NCBI GenBank assembly: GCA_007129775.1
Contig: SKUV01000004.1
Coordinates: forward strand, 1 to 28,825
Length of the DNA: 28,825 bases
Source of the DNA: Paracoccaceae bacterium
GTDB taxonomy: Bacteria > Pseudomonadota > Alphaproteobacteria > Rhodobacterales > Rhodobacteraceae
Reading direction: 5' to 3'
Part shown: in pieces, positions 16,901-24,073 of the stretch
How the letters are laid out: every line of letters begins with the position of its first letter
Numbering within the stretch: the stretch's first letter is position 1
Position numbers and translations under genes: made by a program
The notes under the pieces: model-generated
What the model was told of the DNA's origin: nothing
Databases searched by the model: none
What the model saw: only the letters and a program-made list of their open reading frames with translations

Positions 16901-17376
16901 CGACCGGAGCCATGAATATCGGCGATGCCGCCCGCGCATCGGGCGTATCGGCCAAGATGATCCGCTATTACGAGGATACCGCCCTGATCCCGCCCGCCGC
17001 CCGCACCGCCGCCGGATACCGGGTCTATTCGGATCAGGACATCCACATGCTGCGCTTCATTCGCCGCGCCCGCGATCTGGGCTTCAGCGTCGAGGGGATC
17101 CGCGAGTTGCTGGGCCTCTGGCGCGACCGCGACCGCCACAGCGCAGACGTCAAGCGCCTCGCGCTGGCTCATGTCGCAGAGTTGCGCCAGAAAATCCGGG
17201 AACTGGAGGATATGGCCTCGACGCTGGAGACACTGGCGGCAAGCTGCCACGGCAACGACCGGCCCGACTGCCCGATTCTGTCGGAACTGGAAGCCCCGGC
17301 GGCGCCCCCCACCACCCCCCCGCATGTGCGCTCGGGCAAACGGCCGGGCGCCGTTCTCAAACGCAAGGCCGGGTAG
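16897..17376 (+). CDS. cueR: MerR family copper-responsive regulator (CueR/HmrR)
   Basis: A 159-residue MerR-family activator. The N-terminal helix-turn-helix reads MNIGDAARASGVSAKMIRYY with EDTALIPPA and the wing AGYRVYSDQDI, the CueR/HmrR pattern. A dimerisation helix follows (LRQKIRELEDMASTL), then the metal-binding loop with C117 and C125 (CHGNDRPDC, C-x7-C), the two-Cys arrangement that binds Cu(I) in CueR. The Pro-rich, basic C-terminal tail is longer than in E. coli CueR. AAGGAGG precedes the ATG by seven bases, and the gene overlaps copA by four bases. It presumably activates both promoters in the 14252-14431 gap when copper is high. Confidence 0.93.
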   Translation: MTTGAMNIGDAARASGVSAKMIRYYEDTALIPPAARTAAGYRVYSDQDIHMLRFIRRARDLGFSVEGIRELLGLWRDRDRHSADVKRLALAHVAELRQKIRELEDMASTLETLAASCHGNDRPDCPILSELEAPAAPPTTPPHVRSGKRPGAVLKRKAG

Positions 17377-17438
17377 GGGGCCACCTCAGTCTGCATCTTC
17401 GGCGATCTGCACGAAGGATGACAGCGCCACAGTGGGTG

Positions 17439-18470
17439 TCAGCGCGGCACGCCTTCGTCGCGCGGCCAGGTGTCGCCGATGCGATAACCCTCGGGCCACG
17501 GGTCTTCGGGGTCGAGCATGTGCTGATGCGTGCCGGTGATCCACGTCCGGCCGCTGATTTCGGGAATGATCGCCGGCACACCCCCGATGTCGCACGCCCC
17601 GACGATGCGTCCGTCAAAGCGGCTGTCGATGATCGACCGGCACGACAGGCTGTCCCCCACACCCATGCGCCCGCGCGCGGCCAGAACCGCAAGCCGCGCC
17701 GAAACGCAGGTGCCGGTCGGTGAGCGGTCGATCTTGCCGGGCTTGATCGCAACGGCATGGCGGGTCTCGCCGCCCTCGACCGGAGTGGTGAAACCGCAAA
17801 AGCTGATATGACGCCATTCGGGGTTGGTGGGGTGGGTGAAGCCCAGTTGCTCGGTCGCGGCATCGGTGATCCGCACGCCCAGCCCGGCCAGATCGGCGGC
17901 TTCATCGGGGCGCAGGGCAAAGCCGAGCGCCGGCGCATCGACCAGCACGAAACTGTCGCCGCCAAATGCCGTGTCGACCCGCAAACTGCCCAGCCCCGCA
18001 ACCTCCAGCATCGCGTCCAGATACTGCGCAAAGGCGGGCAGGTTCTGGACGCTGACCCTTGTCACCTTGCCGTCGCTACATTCTGCCCGCACCCGCACCA
18101 GCCCGCCGGGGGCCTCCAGCGTCAGTTCCGTGACCGGCTCCACCATCGGCACGATCCCGGTTTCCAGAAGCACCGTGGCGACACAGATCGAATTCGAGCC
18201 CGACATCGGCGGCGTGTCCTCGGGCTCCATGATGATCCAGCCCATGGCCGCGTCGGGGTGCTTGGGCGGGACCAGAAGGTTGACATGCCGGAACACGCCG
18301 CCGCGCGGCTCGTTCAGCATGAAGTTGCGCAAGCTGCCATCCTGCGCGATCCAGTTGCGCTGCGCCCAGAGCGTTTCTCCAGGCGGCGGGGCGACCCCGC
18401 CGACGATCACGTCACCCACCTCACCCTCGGCATGGGCCGAGACCACATGGATGCACCTGCGGCTGCGCAT
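17439..18470 (-). CDS. Proline racemase family protein with Ser/Thr at the catalytic Cys sites
   Basis: A 343-residue member of the proline racemase / hydroxyproline epimerase / trans-3-hydroxyproline dehydratase family: VSAHAEGEVGDVIVGG near the N-terminus, MLNEPRGG, VNLLVPPKHPDA and DRSPTGTCVSARLA are all diagnostic. In racemases and epimerases the catalytic bases sit in MCGH and DRSPCGTG. Here the first site is MSGSN (Ser90 instead of Cys, Ser instead of His) and the second is DRSPTGTC (Thr252 instead of Cys, with an extra C255). Two-base racemisation by thiols is therefore impossible; a dehydratase or other one-sided reaction, or lost activity, are options. The ATG at 18470 lies one base after the stop of the upstream flavoprotein gene, so the two are one operon. 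Confidence 0.88.
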   Translation of the reverse strand: MRSRRCIHVVSAHAEGEVGDVIVGGVAPPPGETLWAQRNWIAQDGSLRNFMLNEPRGGVFRHVNLLVPPKHPDAAMGWIIMEPEDTPPMSGSNSICVATVLLETGIVPMVEPVTELTLEAPGGLVRVRAECSDGKVTRVSVQNLPAFAQYLDAMLEVAGLGSLRVDTAFGGDSFVLVDAPALGFALRPDEAADLAGLGVRITDAATEQLGFTHPTNPEWRHISFCGFTTPVEGGETRHAVAIKPGKIDRSPTGTCVSARLAVLAARGRMGVGDSLSCRSIIDSRFDGRIVGACDIGGVPAIIPEISGRTWITGTHQHMLDPEDPWPEGYRIGDTWPRDEGVPR

Positions 18471-18471
18471 G

Positions 18472-20517
18472 TCAGATATCCTTCATCAGCCGCAGCGCGT
18501 CGTGGATGGCCGCGTGGGTGTTGCGGGCGCTCACCGCATCGCCGATGCGATAGAGACGGAACCCGCCCTCGGGGTTGCGGGTCATGGCCTGCGGGCGCCC
18601 TTCGCTCAGCGCCGCGTGATCCACCGCGCCGCCGTTCACCGACAGGGGCCTGAGGTCGAAATACAGATCATCCAGCGGCAGCGTGCCATAATTCACCACG
18701 ACCTGATCATAATGCTGTTGCTGTGTGAAATCACTGTAATCAGTGCCGACCTTGGCGCGCAGGCGGTTGCCGTCGCGCGCCACGCCCAGCAGGCGGCGGG
18801 TGACGGTGAAGGTGACGGCCTTGTCCTGCAGCGCGCGCATGTAGGGGACCAGGTTCATGCCCATGATCTCGGGGGCGAAGCTGCGGTCGGGGGTCATCAC
18901 CTCGACCTGCGCGCCTGCATTGGCCGCGACTTCGGCGGCCATCAAGCCGGGATGGTCGCCCGCCTCGTCATAGACCAGCACGTTCGCGGCGGGTTTCACG
19001 TCGCCCGCGATGATGTCCCAGGCGCTGACGACATGGGGGTTTTCGGCCCCGCTTTCAAACAGCTCCGTATTGGGCAGCCCGCCGGTGGCGATGATCACCA
19101 CATCGGGGTCCAGCGCGGTCACGTCCCCGGCCTCGGCGAAAGTGTTGAAATGGAAGGCCACATCGCGCGCGGCGCATTGGGCCATGCGCCAGTCGATGAT
19201 GCCCATCATCTCGCGCCGCCGCGGGTTCTGGGCCGTGAGCCGCACCTGCCCGCCGGGGTCGGGCTGGGCCTCGAACACGGTGACCGCGTGGCCACGTTCG
19301 GCAGCCACCCGCGCGGCCTCCAGCCCGCCGGGACCGGCGCCGACCACCACCACCCGTCTGCGCTTGGTCGCGGGCGCGATCACATGCGGCAGGGTCAGTT
19401 CGCGCCCTGTGGCGGCGTTGTGGATGCACAGCGCCTCGCCGGCCTGATAGATGCGGTCCAGGCAATAGGTCGCGCCGACGCAGGGGCGGATGTCGTCCTC
19501 GCGCCCTTCCACGATCTTGCGCACGATATGCGGGTCGGCCATATGCGCGCGGGTCATGCCGACCATGTCCAGCAGGCCCGCGGCCACGGCATGGCGCGCG
19601 GTGGCCACGTCCGGAATACGCGCGGCGTGGAAGGTCGGCATGCCGGTCGCCGCGCGCACCGCACCCGCGAAATCCAGATGCGGGGCCGAGGCCATCCCCT
19701 GCACGGGGATCACATCGGTCATCGCCGGGTCGGTATGGATGCGTCCGCGAATGACATTCAGGAAATCCACCATCCCGCAGGCGGCAAGGCGCTTTGAAAT
19801 CTCCAGCCCTTCGGCCGCGTCAATGCCCCCCTTCGCCGCCTCATCCGCCGTATAGCGCACGCCCACAATGAACCCGTCGCCCACCCGCACGCGGATGGCG
19901 CGCAGCGTGTCCATCAGCAGCTTCATCCGCGTGTCCAGGCTCTCGCCGCCATAAGGGCCGTCCAGATCGTTGGTCAGCGGCGACCAGAACTGATCGAGCA
20001 GATGGCCATAGACCTGCAACTCCACCCCGTCCATGCCGCCCGCCTCCATCCGCTCGGCGGCATCCGCGAAATCGCTGATGATCCGCTCGATATCCCAATC
20101 CTCGGCCAGCTTCGGAAAGGCCCGATGCGCAGGCTCGCGGTGCCGGCTGGACGAGAGCGAAGGCAGCCAGTCGCCCTTGTTCCACCCCGTGCGCCGCCCC
20201 AGATGCGACAGCTGGATCATCACCGCGCAGCCGTGGTCATGGCAGGCATCACTCAGCGCGCGGATATGGGGGACCACCTCGTCCTTCCAGGCCAGCACGT
20301 TGTTGAACGCGGGCGGGCTGTCGCGCGAGACCGAGGCCGATCCGGCCGTCATGGCCAGCGCCACGCCCGCCTTGGCGCGTTCGGCGTGATAGGCGACATA
20401 GCGCGCCTTGGGCATCCCGTCCTCGGGGTAGGCGGGCTCATGCGCGGTGGTCATGATCCGATTGCGCAGGGTCAGGTGCTTCAACTTGTAGGGCTGGAGC
20501 AGCGGATCGTTCGACAT
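18472..20517 (-). CDS. NADH:flavin oxidoreductase, N-methylproline demethylase-like
   Basis: A 681-residue flavoenzyme of the trimethylamine dehydrogenase/2,4-dienoyl-CoA reductase group. The N-terminal Old Yellow Enzyme TIM barrel covers about 1-370 (KLKHLTLRNRIMTTAH, GMDGVELQVYGHLLDQFWSP, SLDTRMKLLMDTL). The Fe-S segment is RPCVGATYCLDRIY...CIHN with Cys 346, 352 and 364; position 349, a Cys in TMADH-type clusters, is Ala. A C-terminal FAD/NAD domain starts with VVVGAGPGGLEAARVAAERG (about 390). Overall it resembles N-methylproline demethylases of proline-betaine catabolism (StcD type, of similar length); this is family resemblance, not proof of substrate. The ATG at 20517 has GAGGGG before it; the open frame upstream is not needed. 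Followed by the racemase-family gene. Confidence 0.87.
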   Translation of the reverse strand: MSNDPLLQPYKLKHLTLRNRIMTTAHEPAYPEDGMPKARYVAYHAERAKAGVALAMTAGSASVSRDSPPAFNNVLAWKDEVVPHIRALSDACHDHGCAVMIQLSHLGRRTGWNKGDWLPSLSSSRHREPAHRAFPKLAEDWDIERIISDFADAAERMEAGGMDGVELQVYGHLLDQFWSPLTNDLDGPYGGESLDTRMKLLMDTLRAIRVRVGDGFIVGVRYTADEAAKGGIDAAEGLEISKRLAACGMVDFLNVIRGRIHTDPAMTDVIPVQGMASAPHLDFAGAVRAATGMPTFHAARIPDVATARHAVAAGLLDMVGMTRAHMADPHIVRKIVEGREDDIRPCVGATYCLDRIYQAGEALCIHNAATGRELTLPHVIAPATKRRRVVVVGAGPGGLEAARVAAERGHAVTVFEAQPDPGGQVRLTAQNPRRREMMGIIDWRMAQCAARDVAFHFNTFAEAGDVTALDPDVVIIATGGLPNTELFESGAENPHVVSAWDIIAGDVKPAANVLVYDEAGDHPGLMAAEVAANAGAQVEVMTPDRSFAPEIMGMNLVPYMRALQDKAVTFTVTRRLLGVARDGNRLRAKVGTDYSDFTQQQHYDQVVVNYGTLPLDDLYFDLRPLSVNGGAVDHAALSEGRPQAMTRNPEGGFRLYRIGDAVSARNTHAAIHDALRLMKDI

Positions 20518-20736
20518 GGTCCCCTCGATACCAGGACAGCGCGCGGGCCTAGCCGACAAAGCGGTTTCAGGCGCTGCACAAGGCCCACACTGCCAGTCTC
20601 CGAGCCTGTTTCATAGCGGCGATTACCGCAGATGTCGCGGGGCGCGCGCAGCCGAAACGGCACGGCCCGGGCCACCCGCCTGCAGCGGCGGCGCGTCTGA
20701 GGCGTGATCGCGTTACGCCGGGGCGACGCCGAAGCG
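20518..20736. other. Intergenic gap upstream of the demethylase-like gene
   Basis: About 220 bases between the DUF4387 stop and the flavoprotein start, both on the minus strand. No gene and no clear consensus promoter seen. The length suggests the flavoprotein-racemase pair may have its own promoter here instead of relying on read-through. Confidence 0.4.
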
Positions 20737-21036
20737 TCAGATCACCAATTCTTCCAGAAGCGTCGCCAACTGGGCGCCATGCATGTCCCGGTCACCCCGG
20801 CTGCCCTGCACCACAGGGCGCGGCATGGAGAATTTGACCACATGCAGATCAGCGATGTCGAAGCGGCGCAGAACGCCCGGTTCGACGCCGAAAAGGGCTG
20901 CCACGGCATCGTTTCGCAGTGCCGGCACCACCCGCCCGAAAGCCTCGGGCGTGCCGCAGAAAACATCGATCGTCACCTGAAACGGCCCTGCATTCTTGGC
21001 GGTGACCTTGCGCACGATGTCACGCAACACGGGCAT
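20737..21036 (-). CDS. DUF4387 family protein
   Basis: A 99-residue DUF4387 protein. The sequence opens MPVLRDIVRKVTAKNAGPFQ, includes VTIDVFCGTPEAF, then DIADLHVVKFSMPRP and ends in a helix (MHGAQLATLLEELVI); the SMPRP...Q.S.GDRDMHG stretch is typical. DUF4387 proteins are found beside or fused to AtuA-like DUF1446 proteins and probably form one enzyme with them; the reaction is unknown. The start ATG at 21036 lies inside the 3' end of the upstream gene, a 17-base overlap, and GAGGT stands eight bases before it. An upstream start at 21099 would give a low-quality Arg-rich extension and is rejected. Confidence 0.88.
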   Translation of the reverse strand: MPVLRDIVRKVTAKNAGPFQVTIDVFCGTPEAFGRVVPALRNDAVAALFGVEPGVLRRFDIADLHVVKFSMPRPVVQGSRGDRDMHGAQLATLLEELVI

Positions 21037-22393
21037 CGGGGCCGACCTCGCTGATCTGGACGCGGAAGGCCTCCATCGGGCTGTCCAGCGCCATGACATG
21101 GTTGAGCGCGAATTCGAAAACCGCGCCGCGGCTCGTCTGCGCCGGCGAGTAGGGAAAGGCGAAGGTGGGCAAGGGTTCGTCCTCGGTCAACGGCATGTGC
21201 AGCATGTAGGGATTGGCCAGACGCCCGATTTCATCGGCCAGATCCTGCGTCTGCGCGGTGATCAGGCACAGCGCGCCAACCTCGGCCGGCTGGCTGGCGC
21301 GGGTCTCCAGCGCGCCCAGCGCCGCATTCACTCCGATCAGACGTATCTCGATACTGAAATCGGCGGGCGCCAGGCCAAGCTGGCCGGACACCCGTTCACC
21401 GAGCGTTGCCACCAGCTTGTCGGCCCAGGACTGCGCATTGGCCACATAACGGGCTTCGCGCAGGATGGCGAGCAGCATGGTCTGATAGCCGGCAAGCCGC
21501 GCCCCCTCCAGCTTGACACTATAGGGGCCGGGCACCCATTCGGAGCCCTCCACCCGCACCCGGCGCGCGTCGAGCGCATGATAGCGGGCGCGGGTCACAT
21601 CCAGATGGCCGCCGGGCTCGAACAGGCGGAACGGGTCGCTGTTTTCATAGAGCATGTGCGCCGAAACCGTGTGCGGGGTGCAGGCAGCCTCGGGCGCCAT
21701 CGGTTCGACCTCGAACCCCGTCTGGTCGAAGGTGACGCGGATGACACCGCTGCCGGGATGGGTGGAGCACAGCGCGCCGCATTCGGCGATCTTGGCGCCA
21801 TGCCAACAGGCGCCGGGATGCTCGCCGCGCGCCAGCGGCAGGGCGGCGATGATGGCCGTATCGGTCGTGCGCCCCGCGATGATGATATCGGCACCGGTTT
21901 CCAGCGCGGCCTGCACCTGCTCGGCCCCGGCCAGCGCCACGATATGCGCCATGGCACGCAGGCGCTCCGCATCGATCTCGGGCGCGGGCGACAGGGGCGA
22001 GACCCGGCCAGCCGCCAGACGGTCGGCCACGGCCTCTGCCGACTGTCCCGAATAAAGCCGCGTCACGCGCACCTGTTGGCCCAGTTCGGCCGCCAGTTCG
22101 GCCGTGATGTCATACATCCAGTCAACCGCGCTGTCGGTGCCACTGGTCCCGGCGGTGCCGATGATCAGCGGCACGCCCAGCCTTGCGCGGGCCAGCATCA
22201 GGGCCCGCCATTCGGCCTTGCAGACTGCGCGAGAATATTTCGACAGTCCGGTGCCCAGCGAATGCGGCCCGCTGTCGGTGGAGCCCCCGTCGATGGCGAT
22301 CGCGTCGCAGCCCTGCGCCACGCCGCGGTCAAGCGCGGCCTGCGAAAAGCCGAGCCCCAAAACGCCCGAAGGCACAAGGATTGTGGTTGTCAT
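21020..22393 (-). CDS. Acyclic terpene utilization AtuA family protein (DUF1446)
   Basis: A 457-residue AtuA/DUF1446 protein. It starts MTTTILVPSGVLGLGF and shows the family's IDGGSTDSGPHSLGTG, GTAGTSGTDSAV, IIAGRTTDTAIIAA and WHGAKIAECGALC motifs. The family is named after the acyclic terpene (citronellol/geraniol) pathway, but most members occur in other catabolic clusters and the reaction is not defined; a terpene role should not be assumed. The ATG at 22393 is chosen because GGAGGG precedes it and the family N-terminus starts there; the very long open frame upstream (to 24685) is an antisense shadow of the tct genes. It is divergent from tctC, and coupled by overlap to DUF4387. Confidence 0.9.
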   Translation of the reverse strand: MTTTILVPSGVLGLGFSQAALDRGVAQGCDAIAIDGGSTDSGPHSLGTGLSKYSRAVCKAEWRALMLARARLGVPLIIGTAGTSGTDSAVDWMYDITAELAAELGQQVRVTRLYSGQSAEAVADRLAAGRVSPLSPAPEIDAERLRAMAHIVALAGAEQVQAALETGADIIIAGRTTDTAIIAALPLARGEHPGACWHGAKIAECGALCSTHPGSGVIRVTFDQTGFEVEPMAPEAACTPHTVSAHMLYENSDPFRLFEPGGHLDVTRARYHALDARRVRVEGSEWVPGPYSVKLEGARLAGYQTMLLAILREARYVANAQSWADKLVATLGERVSGQLGLAPADFSIEIRLIGVNAALGALETRASQPAEVGALCLITAQTQDLADEIGRLANPYMLHMPLTEDEPLPTFAFPYSPAQTSRGAVFEFALNHVMALDSPMEAFRVQISEVGPDARVA

Positions 22394-22444
22394 GGTCCCT
22401 CCGGCAACGCTCCATACCAGCCCGACCGGCCCGGCGGCAATGGG

Positions 22445-22481
22445 TTGACAAGCGCCGACGCTCCCCGGACAGTTCGGCGCT
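22445..22481 (+). promoter_or_regulatory. Candidate promoter/operator between atuA-like gene and tctC
   Basis: A consensus TTGACA (22445-22450) is followed at once by AGCGCCGA (22451-22458), whose exact complement TCGGCGCT lies at 22474-22481, 15 bases later. The dyad covers the spacer and the -10 zone (no good -10 hexamer is visible), as expected for a repressor or activator site in the divergent region. Confidence 0.5.
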
Positions 22482-22564
22482 ACGCGTGCTCTCGCCGTTG
22501 CAAGGACGGTGCGGCAACATAAAGCGCGAGAACAAGAGAAAAACTCCAGGGGAGGAGATACAAG

Positions 22565-23515
22565 ATGAGCTTCAGAACAACGATTGCGGCGGGTGTCGCC
22601 GCGGCGATGGCGCTTGGCATGGGAACGGCCGCTGCGGCCAATGACTACCCCACCGGCACGATCAACTGGGTCATCCCCTTCGGCGCGGGCGGCGGGTCCG
22701 ACCGGCTGTCGCGGATGTTCGCCTCCGAGGCCGAACGCCATTTCGGCGGTGCCTCGCTGAACGTGGAAAACCATCCCGGCGCGGGCGCGGTGACCGGCTG
22801 GCAGCACGTGCTGAACCAGCCCGCCGACGGCTACACCGTTTTCAACGCGACGCCGACCCCGATCATCACCCTGCTGAGCGAGGAAGACGCGCCCATCGAT
22901 CCCGGCGACATCGAGATCCTGGGGTATCTTGCGGCCTTCGCCTCGGTCCTCGTGGTGCGCGAGGACGAGTTCCCGGATTGGGACAGCTTCGTCGCGGCGC
23001 TGCAAGAGCGGCCGATCACGATCGGCGGCACCAATGCGCTGCTGCTGGGCGCGGCCAACGTGATTGATCAGGCCGGGGCCGAGGCGATCTATGTGCCCTA
23101 TGGCAGCACCGGCGAATCGGTTACCGATTTTCTGGGGGGCCATATAGATGTGGCGGCGGTGACCGAATCCACCGCGCTGACCATCGTGCCGGAAAATGGC
23201 ATCGCGCTGATGAACACTTCCAGCATCGCGCTGCCCGATGACGTGAACGAGGCGCTGGGCAACCCGCCCATGGCCACGGATCTGGGCTTTTCGGGCCTCG
23301 CGTTCCCGCGCTGGGTCGGCATGCATCCCGACACGCCCGAGGATGTGATGGCCCGCTTCGCCGAGATGTTCGAGGCCGCGGCGACCGACCCCGAGGTGCA
23401 GGCGGCATTCGAGGCCGCCGGCGAGCCGATCATCTTCCTCGACCGCGCCGCCGCGGCCGCGGATTACGAGGCGATGGTCAGAACGATGCGCAACGCCATC
23501 GGTCTCTTGCAATAA
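22565..23515 (+). CDS. tctC: Tripartite tricarboxylate transporter substrate-binding protein (TctC family)
   Basis: A 316-residue periplasmic receptor of the Bug/TctC family. The signal peptide runs through GVAAAMALGMGTAAAA, then NDYPTGTINWVIPFGAGGGSD, the typical opening beta strand and glycine loop contacting the substrate. NHPGAGAVTGWQHVLN and the later DVAAVTESTAL region are standard for the fold. These receptors bind carboxylates or amides without charge-based pockets, so the ligand is not predictable. GGGGAGGAG lies about seven bases before the ATG, an excellent ribosome binding site. It is the first gene of a three-gene TTT operon and is divergent from the AtuA-like gene, suggesting a shared pathway. 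Confidence 0.93.
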   Translation: MSFRTTIAAGVAAAMALGMGTAAAANDYPTGTINWVIPFGAGGGSDRLSRMFASEAERHFGGASLNVENHPGAGAVTGWQHVLNQPADGYTVFNATPTPIITLLSEEDAPIDPGDIEILGYLAAFASVLVVREDEFPDWDSFVAALQERPITIGGTNALLLGAANVIDQAGAEAIYVPYGSTGESVTDFLGGHIDVAAVTESTALTIVPENGIALMNTSSIALPDDVNEALGNPPMATDLGFSGLAFPRWVGMHPDTPEDVMARFAEMFEAAATDPEVQAAFEAAGEPIIFLDRAAAAADYEAMVRTMRNAIGLLQ

Positions 23516-23525
23516 CGCACGCTGC

Positions 23526-23550
23526 GGGCGGCGGCCCCGGGCCGTCGCCC
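23526..23550 (+). terminator. GC hairpin between tctC and tctB
   Basis: An 11-bp stem (one G-T wobble) with a CCG loop occupies the 60-base gap after tctC. No T-tract. Its position mirrors the hairpin after dctP and probably sets a higher level of receptor mRNA. Confidence 0.6.
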
Positions 23551-23575
23551 CTGCGGCTGATCGACGGGGGCGGGC

Positions 23576-24049
23576 ATGAGCAACTGGTGGCGCAGCAATC
23601 AGGCTATCGGTCTCTATCTTGTGCTGATCATCGGCGCGCTCTTTGCCTATATCTGGTTCCAGCCCTGGACACACCGGATCATGCGCGACGGCTTTCTGCT
23701 GGGCATGATGCCGATGATGGGGCTGGGGCTGATGCTGCTCTGTGCCGCGGCGATGCTGGCCGATCCGTTGCGCCGGGAAACGCCGGAGCCTTTGCAGGAT
23801 GCACGGCCGAGCGACGCATGGCTGCCGGTTGTGATGCTCGGGGGCGTCGCGCTCTGCTTCTGGGCGATGGCGCGACTGGGCTTCGTGCTGGCGGCCCCGC
23901 CCTTCCTGCTGGCCTTCATGCTGTGGTTCGGGCTGCGCCCCGTCCGGCTGGCCATCCTGCTGGCGATCGTCGTTCCGGCCGTCGTCTTCGCCTTCTTCAC
24001 CACGCTTGGCGTGCGTCTGCCCCGCGGTGTGCTGGCGGGGTTTTTCTGA
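23576..24049 (+). CDS. tctB: TTT transporter small membrane subunit (TctB family)
   Basis: A 157-residue protein with four hydrophobic segments: IGLYLVLIIGALFAYIWFQ, GMMPMMGLGLMLLCAAAML, VVMLGGVALCFWAMARLGFV and a paired C-terminal stretch ending FFTTLGVRLPRGVLAG. The closing FTTLGVRLPRG is the signature end of TctB proteins. It assists TctA in forming the membrane part of the transporter. The ribosome binding site is a G-rich GGGGGCGGGC before the ATG, not a strict consensus. tctA follows after 24 bases. Confidence 0.88.
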   Translation: MSNWWRSNQAIGLYLVLIIGALFAYIWFQPWTHRIMRDGFLLGMMPMMGLGLMLLCAAAMLADPLRRETPEPLQDARPSDAWLPVVMLGGVALCFWAMARLGFVLAAPPFLLAFMLWFGLRPVRLAILLAIVVPAVVFAFFTTLGVRLPRGVLAGFF

Positions 24050-24073
24050 TCTTCGAACCGCGGGGCGCTGCAC

